From positions 124,001 to 188,000 of the forward strand of contig JAZGUH010000196.1 of assembly GCA_037893225.1 (NCBI GenBank): a DNA stretch of 64,000 nucleotides, in the 5' to 3' direction. Shown here one piece after another: positions 57,301 to 64,000 of this stretch (within the stretch, counting starts at the first letter, position 1; every line of letters starts with the position of its first letter). This DNA comes from Hippasteria phrygiana (taxonomy: Eukaryota > Echinodermata > Asteroidea > Valvatida > Goniasteridae). The notes under the pieces were generated by a model that was given only the letters and a program-made list of their open reading frames with translations, did not search any database and had not been told where the DNA came from. Position numbers and translations under genes: made by a program.

Positions 57301-59867
57301 TTCTGAGCATGCGCACGACTGGTGAGAACAATAGAAAAGGACCGGTATGTCTGCTGCCACCAGCGTCTCCAAAGTCTCCATTACTTCAATAACTATGCGC
57401 AAAGATCCGTGGTTGAAAACATGAGGAAGACTCTGTGAGCACTATATGTAAGATGTCCATTCCATGATTTGTTGTTGTTGCATCACAGGCTGCTAAGAAT
57501 ATCTCACTCTGACACCAACTAATCCCCACTTGTTTTGTTTTTCTTTTCTTCTTCCCTCTACCATTTCAGGCCCTCCACCAGGTATGTCTTTGTAATTTTG
57601 TTTGAGTGGTCAAGTTGAGTTGCAGTGCATTCAGTTAGTCGTAGTGTCTTTGTCTGTGTCTTGATTCCGTCTTGTATTGTGTTTGGCATCTTGTATTCAA
57701 GCGGGAAGGTGAGTTGGTCTTAGGGCTGTTCGTTTTCGAATAATTCAGTATTCGATTATTCGAAACTGGATTTGACCGAATATTTGATACTCACCAATCA
57801 AGTTTTTCACGTGTCAACTGCAACTGCATGCCGCGCCATTACGCCGGTGTTTTACGTGCGCCGATCGATATTATACACTGCTCGATCAACATTTGTTTGC
57901 ATGCGACCGTTGTATCAACGGGTACGTAACATTTGATAAGAAACCAAACTTTAGCCCTTGTTTTTCCAGGAATATTTTGTTTACAAGTGTCAAGGGTTTT
58001 ACGGACGGGAACAAAAAACTGGTCGCAAAAAGTTACCTTCGACAAAAATGCGGCATTTCACACTGCTAAGCTCCGTAACTTTTCTACTAAAATAGCATCA
58101 GAGTCGTGCTAGGTGCATATACATGTATATATTTTTTCGAATATTCAAACCGGCAAAAAGGTATTTGAATATTCGGTTGACGATCGAATATTCGGTATAT
58201 TCGGAACAGCCCTAGTTGGTCTCACCAAGGGTGGAAGTTACTCCACCTGGGTATATAGGTCTGAAAATTAGGATAATACCTTTGGTATCTATTGAAGATT
58301 TATCCTCTATTTAGATCTGGACTTGGGAAAACCATAAAGGTGGTAGGGCTGGCAACCTAAAATGTGGCCAACCCCACCACCTCTGTTGTAGCCCTTTACC
58401 TAGAGTGGCTTTCAGCCTTGTATTGGGCGACTTCCAGAAAGAAACAAATTCAAAATGAGAATTGCAATATACAAAAAAAGCATTTGAAATCCTCCTATGG
58501 AGTATGCGAAAAGTAAAATATTCCAGGAAATAAACAGATGTGTACAAATGAAAGAAAGTACTCCGAAGAGGACTCTCTGACCAGGATTGTTTAGAATCAT
58601 GATTAGCAACTGTGTACTTTTTATCCAGAATCGTTTAGATTTATTTTCAAATTATGAGATTTGTACCACATGACAGCTGGAGAGGTGGTGAAATTGTGAG
58701 TCAGGTTTCTGGACTTTCTAGTAATACATGTCAGTGCTTCAGATATTTGTCCAAGAAAAGTGGTGTAGGTTTGATCTGAATATGTGCATTAACTTATTTG
58801 TATTTCCCCAGTTTTTAAGACACGTTACTGTTCTGTGATATTTCTTGTTTGCACGTCTTGCTGCATGTATTTCTTGCCTGAAAACTGCAATACAACGCAT
58901 ACGGCCATTGTCTGATTAAGTGCATTGGTGCATTATAAAGATGCACCTTTCATCGGATAAGGTGAATTCCAGATTGAAATGTTTTTGTGTAAATCTTTTT
59001 TTTTCATTGTGAAACCAAGGATTCCTCATAAGCATCCGTGGCACTGTAGCTAAATGCAATCTTAAAAAAAAAAAACCTCTGTAGAAAATAGAGGATTGGT
59101 TTTAGAGTTGGTAGAGAATTGCCCAGACATTAGCCATAATGCCTCTTAAGATTTTCTCTAGATACCCTGCCGAATCCAACAGAATCCAACATCAGACAAG
59201 TGTGATGCCTGCTGAATCCCCTAGAACCCAACAGCTTGAACAAAAGATCTTTTGTTCACAGCCCACGTCAACAAAATCCAACAGAAAGTACCCACTGTGA
59301 TTTTTATGAAAGCAATTTCATTTTTCGAATCTGTTGATTTTAGTTGAATCATTTGAACTGCTTGTTCGATGCAAATTCTCCCTATGTCCGATATGCAAGC
59401 GTTATCCCTAAAAAAGTAGTAATGACTTGACTTGAAGAAAAAAAATGACCTGGTTACAACTCTGCTTATAACGATAAAAGGGGCCTATATCCAACCTACG
59501 ATTTTCAGTATTGCTATGTGTGCAGCAATGTAAACAACTCTCTCTGATCAAATAAAAAATGAATAGTCTGAAAAGTTCACGTATCTCAAGCCCCCCCCCC
59601 CCCCAAATGGTGTACATACAGAGGAGAGATGTGCACAGCAACAGCAGTGTGTCGAGCAGTTTGATGAGTCCCATACCCTTGGGGCTGGGCCGGTCTGTCC
59701 CAGAATCCTCCAGTACTTGAACTGTCTTCAGAGGCTGCAGGACGCCTGCATGGCGGGCGCTGGTTACCGTAGGCAGGTCGCCAGGGCCAGGAACATGTAC
59801 CTAAGAGAGGGTTGCAACCGGAACCCCACCAGAACGGAAACCGGTCCCCAGAGACCGCCCGTGCCAG
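33262..59867 (+). CDS. Gene B: secreted/ectodomain protein with signal peptide, five FN3 domains and an RGM-like N-domain (3' end outside window)
   Basis: Nine exons join in frame with every junction in phase 1: 33262-33334, 43861-44043, 46611-46703, 47831-48100, 52893-53192, 54387-54704, 55200-55484, 57570-57581, 59622-59867. They encode about 593 residues. Order: hydrophobic signal peptide; FN3-1 (split over two exons); FN3-2 to FN3-5, one exon each; a 4-codon microexon; and a six-cysteine domain spaced like the repulsive guidance molecule (RGM) N-terminal domain. FN3 domains show the B-strand Trp and the L-x-P-x-x-x-Y turn. RGMs are GPI-anchored BMP co-receptors and neogenin ligands. Here the RGM-like part follows FN3 repeats instead of directly following the signal peptide. 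The vWF-D-like RGM core and any anchor would lie after the window. Start: first ATG, in a favourable context (ccaaaATGa). Confidence 0.65.
33604..33836 (-). mobile_element. Foldback element, copy 2, split by a 2.6-kb insertion
   Basis: Reverse orientation relative to copy 1: AAGGGAAAGATTTTACTTCA at the left, and TAGATGTTCTTGGCACAGTG towards 33805, then interrupted. A perfect palindrome CCATGGAGCTATAGCTCCAT (plus GG) at 33812-33833 lies against the insertion. A short continuation follows at 36479-36516. Confidence 0.55.
35471..35790. repeat. 60-bp tandem repeat, about 5.3 copies
   Basis: Unit starts GAGAACTTGCTTTTTATACT and ends AGTTATTGAAGGCGGC. Units differ by a few substitutions and one 2-bp insertion. 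The 60-bp length keeps frames open on both strands without meaning. Confidence 0.9.
35897..36271 (-). CDS. PHD-finger-like ORF inside the TIR transposon
   Basis: 124 codons read on the - strand, ATG to stop. Residues about 85-118 contain NCSAVKCFSL, then WIQCDHCDMWYHFACVHI: the C-x2-C ... W-x-H-x2-C arrangement typical of the second half of PHD fingers. The N-terminal part (about 80 residues) is unrecognised. PHD fingers occur in chromatin proteins and in several transposable-element proteins. Its place inside terminal inverted repeats suggests an element-encoded protein or a captured host fragment. It may be only the last exon of a longer protein. Confidence 0.45.
   Translation of the reverse strand: MVQSAVDVDEFDEFCRGHFLSDSSTTSLTVGRGKGEKIIAFLKGLELSPIPPTTFTYYHEATDPMYMYIRYTKEQQQINMKQNGNCSAVKCFSLRTKKVDWIQCDHCDMWYHFACVHIGSNVET
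36517..36895 (+). mobile_element. Foldback element, copy 3
   Basis: AAGGAAAGATTTTACTTTAA at the left, matched by TTAAAGTAACATCTTTCC at the right. Shares CATGTGGCACAACT and TTTGTGTCGGCAAAATC with copy 1. Confidence 0.65.
36920..37367 (+). mobile_element. TTAA-target palindromic MITE, copy 4 (diverged)
   Basis: 448 bp flanked by TTAA at 36916-36919 and 37368-37371. Same orientation as copy 1, sharing AAATACCGTACTAGACTTTA-like and AACCCCCAAATC-like segments. It lacks the internal TAGCCTTTAGTCA palindrome, and the termini are eroded. Confidence 0.65.
37635..37784. mobile_element. TTAA-target MITE with CCCTAA ends
   Basis: 150 bp, ends CCCTAATGTC and GACGTTAGGG, flanked by TTAA at 37631-37634 and 37785-37788. 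Inner arms ACTACAAAATACTACT and AGTAGTATTTTGTAGT pair. Confidence 0.7.
37883..38053. repeat. Degenerate direct repeats
   Basis: Three copies of AATGGCTGCTTT-CTTTCCTCCAAAGC at about 37883, 37928 and 38022, with variable spacers. Confidence 0.6.
38115..39080. mobile_element. About 1-kb TIR element with CCCGGGTAA motifs
   Basis: Ends GAGCCCATTTTACACTATGC and GAGTAGTGTGAAACCC are inverted repeats. Sub-terminal regions are rich in GGGTTAACC and CCCGGGTAA motifs in both orientations. The element is bracketed by direct repeats TGGGTCTC-TGTGCAAGGTGGAT at about 38070 and 39093, longer than a usual target duplication. Confidence 0.5.
39894..40320 (-). mobile_element. TTAA-target palindromic MITE, copy 2
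   Basis: 427 bp, opposite orientation to copy 1. Ends AGGTAGTGTACACGATTGGT and CCTGTACACTACCT, flanked by TTAA at 39890-39893 and 40321-40324. The inner palindrome is shortened to about 52 bp (40069-40120), missing its centre. Confidence 0.85.
42302..42744 (-). mobile_element. TTAA-target palindromic MITE, copy 3
   Basis: About 443 bp, same orientation as copy 2. TTAA at 42298-42301; the right flank is TTCAA, a decayed site. It keeps the full inner palindrome at about 42470-42588. Confidence 0.8.
43861..44043 (+). CDS. Gene B exon 2: FN3-1, first half
   Basis: Acceptor ttttctgcag, donor gtaacg, phase 1-1, 61 codons. It encodes PNPPDFISSFTSPTSIRVEW, then NPPSLDPGAVVTGFRLQYKL. These are the A to C strands of a fibronectin type III fold, with the core Trp in VEW and the YKL strand. 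The domain is completed by the next exon. Confidence 0.8.
44159..44871. mobile_element. Possible TIR element
   Basis: Ends TTAAAACCCTAACCCC and GGGGTAGTTAGGGTTAA, and an inner inverted pair GCAGGGTGCACCACACTAATTC (about 44310) with GAATTAGTGTAGTGCACCCTGC (about 44780). Target site not clean. Confidence 0.4.
45000..45230. mobile_element. tRNA-derived SINE pieces, both strands
   Basis: Box B on + (GGTTCGAATCC at about 45035). On the - strand at about 45150-45220 there is a tRNA-like 5' half with box A TGGCTGAGTGG and an anticodon arm. Neither forms a full tRNA. Confidence 0.4.
45503..45852. mobile_element. Inverted-repeat MITE, copy 2
   Basis: Longer relative of 14487-14664: CTGTGCACTTACGGGTTT at the left and GCACTGAGAGCCTCGCTTTC at the right, with extra sequence between the arms. 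Confidence 0.45.
46611..46703 (+). CDS. Gene B exon 3: FN3-1, second half
   Basis: 93 nt, acceptor cggtaag, donor gtaagt, phase 1-1. It encodes LEEPCGDYRLRMSTASSKG and SRYSSFSEVE, matching the E-F turn, F strand and G strand of an FN3 domain. The usual L-P-G-x-x-Y turn is changed to LEEPCGDY, with a cysteine. The acceptor lacks a long pyrimidine run but is preceded by ttttttcttttcgg. Confidence 0.65.
47041..47163. repeat. 21-bp GC-rich minisatellite
   Basis: Unit GTGGCCCGTGTGGCCCCCCGT, about 5.8 copies, first copy with CATG variant. Confidence 0.9.
47831..48100 (+). CDS. Gene B exon 4: FN3-2
   Basis: Acceptor cacaaaaag (or 3 bases downstream), donor gtaaaa, phase 1-1, 90 codons covering a whole FN3 domain. 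It includes QSAPQNVNVVPASSSARITW, SGYQLQYG, and LQPGTSYLMTLAALANEQ. Core Trp, C-strand Tyr and the L-x-P-G-x-x-Y turn are all present. Confidence 0.8.
48535..48790. repeat. (CGGT)n microsatellite, about 59 copies, then (CGAT)n
   Basis: Perfect CGGT tetranucleotide run to about 48771, followed by a few CGAT/CAAT units. It yields false PTDR or GRSV repeat ORFs. Confidence 0.97.
50014..50301. mobile_element. TTAA-target MITE with CCCTAAC ends and GGAGGATT motifs
   Basis: 288 bp, ends CCCTAACCTTCCC and GGGAGTTAGGG, flanked by TTAA at 50010-50013 and 50302-50305. The interior repeats GGAGGATT or its complement many times. Confidence 0.65.
50690..51610. repeat. Direct repeat pair in the gene B intron
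   Basis: 50690-50850 and 51465-51605 share ATCCAATCACAT, AATTTGTCATGGAA, GTAGAAT-GGAGAC and TTTAAAGTAGCGTAGTTT-GATTGAT in the same order. A third, weaker copy is at about 54155-54320. Probably a dispersed repeat family. Confidence 0.5.
52893..53192 (+). CDS. Gene B exon 5: FN3-3
   Basis: Acceptor ttttatttcag, donor gtatgt, phase 1-1, 100 codons. A full FN3 domain: APSNLKASPSSTQSAIVMW, TRYEYLYG, and LVPGEEYIMKVTSVNSIGQS. This is the best match to the FN3 consensus in the window. The domain ends with a proline-rich linker (QPAPAPVG). Confidence 0.85.
54387..54704 (+). CDS. Gene B exon 6: FN3-4
   Basis: Acceptor gtaaacag, donor gtaaga, phase 1-1, 106 codons. A full FN3 domain: PSQITVEVTSAQTVRVSW, GGYIIGFGL, LKPEVEYMVNIQAYNDVGDG. 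It is preceded by a PPRKPVPAAP linker. The Asn-Asp-Val-Gly pattern after the F strand is typical of FN3 repeats in axon-guidance and adhesion receptors. Confidence 0.85.
55200..55484 (+). CDS. Gene B exon 7: FN3-5
   Basis: Acceptor tccttctag, donor gtgagt, phase 1-1, 95 codons. A full FN3 domain: PLPQGVLTYSSSPASIMVRW, DGFRVTYGRN, LQPDTFYYMKVYKFNRAGQS. It is the last FN3 before the microexon and the cysteine-rich exon. Confidence 0.85.
56378..56414. repeat. Perfect 16-bp-arm hairpin
   Basis: GAAGTTCTATTCAACG and CGTTGAATAGAACTTC separated by 5 bases. Confidence 0.85.
56505..56696. mobile_element. TIR MITE, copy 2
   Basis: Relative of 30250-30576 ending GGTAAAAAAGGTCTATA, without the 18-bp array. 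Confidence 0.45.
57570..57581 (+). CDS. Gene B 12-nt microexon
   Basis: A pyrimidine-rich acceptor (ctctaccatttcag) is followed by 12 nt and a gtatgt donor, phase 1-1. It adds four residues (S/G-P-P-P) as a linker between FN3-5 and the cysteine-rich exon. Both splice sites are strong for so short an exon, and the length and phase keep the frame. It could be an alternative exon. Confidence 0.4.
57721..58214. mobile_element. hAT-type MITE with TAGGGCTGTTC ends
   Basis: 494 bp, ends TAGGGCTGTTCGTTTTCGAA and TTCGGAACAGCCCTA, with an exact 8-bp target duplication GTTGGTCT at 57713-57720 and 58215-58222. Sub-terminal ATTCGAATA repeats pair between ends. Non-coding. Confidence 0.85.
59622..59867 (+). 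CDS. Gene B exon 9: RGM N-domain-like six-cysteine module
   Basis: Acceptor gtacatacag, donor gtagca, phase 1-1, 82 codons. It encodes EERCAQQQCVEQFDES, VCPRILQYLNCLQRLQDAC and GYRRQVARARNMYLREGCN. Six cysteines are spaced C-x4-C-x15-C-x8-C-x7-C-x21-C. As I recall human RGMA, its N-domain has C-x4-C, a variable loop, then C-x8-C-x7-C-x21-C, with a Tyr six residues after the fifth cysteine as here. Sequence identity outside the cysteines is low. A Pro-rich linker (PQRPPVPG) ends the exon. In RGMs this three-helix domain binds BMP. Alternatives are another six-cysteine helical domain (DUF19 or GDNF-receptor type). An alternative start at 59639 would be phase 0 and would not fit the neighbours. 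Confidence 0.6.
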
Positions 59868-60679
59868 GTAGCACCCTGCTAATATACGGCTCCGTTAACT
59901 ACCCCCTCCCCCTGCCCCGCCCACTCCTGAGCAAAGCTGATCATATCCAGAGCTGTATATATATATACACCTGTTCCAGAGTGTTGTTTTGTTATAAGAG
60001 GGTTCCTGCTTGACATCACATTACCCTATGGGATGTTGTGGAGATCCACAATGTGTTTAAAATGATAATGGGTACAATTCCACATATTTATCGAATCTCT
60101 CATAAGCTTCTGATCATTGGTGGCTGGTCTGCTGTCAAGAAATGACCCTCGCACGGTCACCACACAGGGTGCAGCTTTTTGCCCATGTTTACACTTGTGG
60201 TCCATGGCTCCCCGCTATACTTTTCAGTAAACGTGGCTGTTGATAACCAGTGATGTGACCACACCCAGTAAGCTGGTTCCGAATAGTAAATTAGACTATA
60301 GACCAGCCAATGTTGACTAGACGTGGTGTAGATCAAGTTGGTGCAGTCGCAGTTAACCATTGTTCTAATGAAAACTTGCTTCTAGGATACAAAGTCGATT
60401 GAAAATGCATGTTTTATCCAAGCTCTAGTCACACTTGGCTATATGCACCACCCTTGGCTGCACCTTATAAACACACCAGCTTAAAGAAGATGACATATGT
60501 TTTCCTGTGGTGGGAACCCTCTGGTTGTGCTGTTGGTAGAATAGGCTTTAATTGTAGATTGATGGGTAGTTTGTAGAATGTTTCTTGTGTAGGTTTATAC
60601 CACGCATGATGGGACCAAGGGGTACCCCCCCCCCCCCCCCCCCCCTTGTCCCTATACCCTATACACACCAGAGTATACC

Positions 60680-62470
60680 TAACACACACATTCCCATTTT
60701 TGCATCCCTGTGGAGACACGGCATTGTTCTCCCCTTTGTCCCTGTACTTAACCCCTTGAGTACGGTATTTTACAGGAGACGTCCGGGTGCCGCGGCGGCT
60801 CTGGCAGCCAAGCGAACCGCTACAATGTGTTTGTGCAGTCAAGCGTAACCTATACACAATAATCCAACAATGGATTGAAACTGCACAAACAGCGGCCAAT
60901 TGCGTCATCCGGCCTGGTGGCACTGTTTTTTTTCTCGCATATTTGCGTCATCCGTACGCAAGGGGTTAAGCAAACCCCCATAGACTTTGTACACAAAATT
61001 CCTTGTGGATACAACCTAACCCATAGAATTGCCTAGTGGAGACCTATTCAGTCCCTTTGTCTCTATTGTTTTCATGTCTCCACAGGGTACGGTATATCTC
61101 TCCACACACCCAAGTGTGTAAATACCGACAATCGCGGACCTCCCATTGTTACTCGTTTGTTTATACTTTAACTTTTTCGGAAGGCCTCCCATATGTTTTG
61201 TACACGATTTTCAATCGTGGACCTTGAATCAGTCGTGGACCTTATTGTCCTCTTTGTTAAAGGTCCACGGTTTGAATAGCTATACAAACTCATACACACA
61301 CAAGCGTGTAAATACCTGCAATCGTGGACGTCCCATTGTTCCTCTTTTGTTTATACTCTAAATTTTTCGGAAGGCCTCCCATATGTTTTGTACATGATTT
61401 TCAATCGTGGACGTTTGGTCAAATGTGGACCCTTTGTCTGCACCCGAATTCTTTTGTCCTAGGTCCACGATTGCCGGTATATACATACTCACACAAGTGT
61501 GTAAACACCTTCAATCGTGGACCTCCTATTGTCCCTCTTTTGTTTATACTTTTTCGGAAGGCCTCCCATATGTTTTGTACACAATTTTTAATCGTGGACC
61601 TTGACACAATCGTGGACCCTATTGTCCTCTTTGTTAAAGGTCCACGGTTTGAATAGCTATACAAACTCATGTATATGGTGTAAATCGAGGACTTCCCATT
61701 GTTCCTCTTTTGTTTATACTCTTAACTTTTTTCGCGACAGCTCCCATTGGTTTTAAGCACGTTTTCTAATGGAGGACCGTCCTCGATTCGAACACCCCAT
61801 TGTTCTCTTACATCATTCTTTTGTTCCTTGTCCTCGATTTGAATGCGTACACATGTTCACACACACATACCCTTTTTTGCATCCCTGTGGAGACATGGCA
61901 TTGTTCTCCCCTTTGTCCCTGCAGTTAAGCAAACCCCATAGACTTAGTACACAAAATTCCTTGTGGAGACATCCTAACCCATACAATTGCCCTGTGGAGA
62001 CCTATTCAGTCCCTTTGTGCGCATTGTGTTCATGTCTCCACAGGGTACGGAATATCTGTCCACACACACACATTCTTATTTTTGCATCCCTGTGGAGACA
62101 TGGCATTGTTCTCCCCTTTGTCCCTGTACTTAAGCAAACCCCATAGACTTTGTACACAAAATTCTTTGTGGAGACAACCTAACACATAGAATTGCCCTGT
62201 GGAGACCTATTTAGTCCCTTTGTCTCTATTGTTTTCATGTCTCCACAGGGTACGGTATATCTCTCCAAGTGTGTAAATACCAGCAATCGCGGACCTCCTA
62301 TTGTCCCTCTTTTGTTTGTACGTACTTCAACTTTTTCGGAAGGCCTCCTATATGTTTTGTACACAATTTTCAATCTTGGGCATTCGGTCAATCGTGTGGA
62401 CCCTTTGTCTACGCCATAACTCGTTTGTCCCATGTCCAGGATTGCTGGTATTTACACACTCATCTCCCCC
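60680..62470. repeat. Complex tandem array of two interleaved unit types
   Basis: Unit type 1 (about 200 bp; begins CATCCCTGTGGAGACA, later AACCCCATAGACTT and GTGGAGACCTATT) occurs at about 60700, 61880 and 62085. Unit type 2 (about 190 bp; AATCGTGGACCTCCCATTGT, TTTTCGGAAGGCCTCC, CATATGTTTTGTACA) occurs at about 61125, 61315, 61510, 61685 (diverged) and 62280. The ORFs seen here are repeat by-products. Confidence 0.8.
60752..60965. mobile_element. TTAA-target MITE inserted in the tandem array, empty sites present
   Basis: 214 bp, ends CCCCTTGAGTACGG and CCGTACGCAAGGGG, flanked by TTAA at 60748-60751 and 60966-60969. Two other units of the same array read straight through one TTAA at 61925-61928 and 62130-62133, so they show the uninterrupted site. 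Same family as 13929-14377, reversed. Confidence 0.85.
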
Positions 62471-62539
62471 AGATATCTGAAAGGAATTCCTGAGATTCCA
62501 GGAACACCTGAGATTCCAGGAACACATGACCAACACAAA

Positions 62540-62572
62540 GGGGGGGGGGAGGGGGGAGGGGGGGGGGGGGGT
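62540..62572. repeat. G-run cluster
   Basis: G tracts broken by single A residues, potential G-quadruplex. Comparable C or G runs occur at about 28729, 43194, 43558, 43789, 56723, 59590 and 60627. Confidence 0.9.
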
Positions 62573-64000
62573 TCCCGCCGTCCCATATCTTGCTTCAGAT
62601 GTGTAGGTTGGTCAAGGCTTGAACAAAATTGTGTGAAATTCCTTTGCTGCAGATACAGGCTGCTTTACAAAAGCTAGTTTAGATTAGTCTTTTGTGGCAT
62701 GCGCTAGAAGAATCAGCTGTGCATTTTTCAGGTATCTGTAGTCTTACTACATCTGACCATCCACCACAGAATGGCTGCAAAGTCAGACATTTTGCAGTTA
62801 ATAAATGAAAAGGTCTTCGTTTTTTCCCTTCATCTTTTCTTTTTAAATCCGATTTGAATGACCTTGAAAATCCAATGGACGACATATACTGTTGGAATTT
62901 AAAGAAATCCTTGAAACTTATGCCAGCCCTTTTGTGGTTGATGATCATTATTCATTGTCAGGATTGTGGCAGTCTTGTATTGTATTAGGCTGAGGCTAAC
63001 TTGTTCTCGTCAGTTCCTTAAATGTGGAATATTCCCTTGCTGTTGATGATAACCCCGCTGCTTGTGGTAGTGTGAAATGGCATACTAGTTGGTCACCGCC
63101 ACCTTTTCCTGTTTTATAACAAGTTGTGTGATGTTGGAAGTATGCTTAGAGTTTTTATCTGGATTCCCAGTGTTCCTTTCCCTCAAAACGGCTTTCTTTT
63201 TGGTTCCTCATTTTCTCCCTACTGAGTTGACTTGTTCTTGTACTTGCTAAGGTGTGTATAAACTGGTTTCGTCCAGTAGGGATGTGAATGTTTTGGATTT
63301 TTTCAATGAGTTGTATTGTTGTGTATAATGTTTGCTGTTGTTTTTTGTGGATTGTTTGGTTCTAAGGCTGTTTGTTGCATTTTTTCCCATTTTGTTTTTC
63401 TTTGTTTTCTGGAGTTGAGGCCATAGACTTGGCTGTATACTAATGCATGACTGGGCATATTTTATTATAAAAACCCAAAACAAAAAAACTACTAACCGAT
63501 CTACAATGTGTAGGTCTTAGATGTGTGGTTGTATCTCAGCTGTGACTGAGAGCATGTAAAGGCGTTGTCCACTTTTGGGACGTTTTATTTCACAAAATAG
63601 TTGCTTTGATCCTGAAAGGTGTTTAAGATGCCAGATTTTTTGTTTGTTCGATATCTCTAGAGGGTTTTGCTGTGACACCATCGGAGTTCATCATGAGAGG
63701 CAGGTCTTTTCATCTTTTGCAGCATGTATGACCCAAAAAAAATGGCCAGCTCTGCTTTGACGTAGTGCCAAATGTCTTGAAGCCTTCTCGTACAAGCTGT
63801 AGTTGCAAGACACACATTGTGTGCAGTCTAAGCTGTGTGTAAAGCCTAAGCATTGTACTTGGCTAGGCATTAATTTTTACTTGGATGATGGGATCGCAGT
63901 GTATAGTGCTGACACTTGCATTTGGAATTTAGCCCTTGGCAGAATTTAATTGGGAAGATACTTCAAAAATGAAAATGTCATCTGATTATATGAGCATTTT
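62573..64000. other. Non-coding end of window
   Basis: AT-rich sequence after the tandem array, probably still intron of gene B. I looked for the next RGM-type exon (a CG-x-x-GDPH block) and saw none. Confidence 0.4.

Noticed and set aside
59717..60013. Separate short gene starting at the ATG at 59717
   Set aside because: The same frame is open upstream through four more in-register cysteine-domain residues sets to a phase-1 acceptor at 59621, so this is an internal part of the gene B exon.
60030..60056. GDP-containing frame near 60040 as the RGM core exon
   Set aside because: Only a few codons are open, without a plausible acceptor or the surrounding cysteines.
61036..62493. Family of short ORFs with FSEGLPYVLYTIFNRGP
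   Set aside because: By-product of tandem units; frames are broken in diverged units.

Overview
This is animal nuclear DNA. Short coding blocks lie on the + strand between GT...AG introns of several kilobases, and the introns are packed with small inverted-repeat transposons, tRNA-derived SINE pieces, minisatellites and long C/G homopolymer runs. The texture and gene content suggest an invertebrate, probably marine (an invertebrate deuterostome is my first guess). The species cannot be fixed from the sequence. I see no bacterial genes, rRNA, CRISPR array or convincing functional tRNA.

Gene A (about 3432-25616, +, 5' end outside the window) is the 3' part of a large gene. Thirteen exons can be joined in one open frame of about 880 residues. 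The product is Ser/Thr/Tyr/Asn-rich and disordered-looking, with SH3/WW-type proline motifs (three PPxY) and repeated short tyrosine motifs. It ends in a short helix very like the C-terminal P3 (LD-like, FAK-binding) motif of the netrin/RGM receptors DCC and neogenin. Every junction is phase 1 except the last (phase 0), so almost every exon is a removable cassette. I read it as the cytoplasmic tail of a DCC/neogenin-type receptor or a scaffold with the same tail motif.

25617-33260 is intergenic: probably a long AT-rich 3' UTR, then a LINE fragment, a SINE and a minisatellite-bearing MITE.

Gene B (33262 to beyond 59867, +, 3' end outside the window) starts with a signal-peptide exon. It continues with five fibronectin type III domains, a 12-nt microexon and a six-cysteine exon. 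The cysteine spacing of that exon (C-x4-C-x15-C-x8-C-x7-C-x21-C) matches, outside the variable loop, the N-terminal domain of repulsive guidance molecules as I recall it. FN3 repeats joined to an RGM-like N-domain is an unusual architecture: RGMs are the ligands that bind the FN3 region of neogenin. A possible receptor tail and a ligand-like chimera lie head to tail about 7.6 kb apart, which is the most interesting point in the window.

The introns record much transposition. Nine inverted-repeat elements of several families sit at TTAA targets. Four hAT-type MITEs have exact 8-bp target duplications, several elements are nested, a 2.64-kb TIR element carries a PHD-like ORF, and a complex tandem array at 60.68-62.47 kb preserves empty-site copies for one TTAA insertion.
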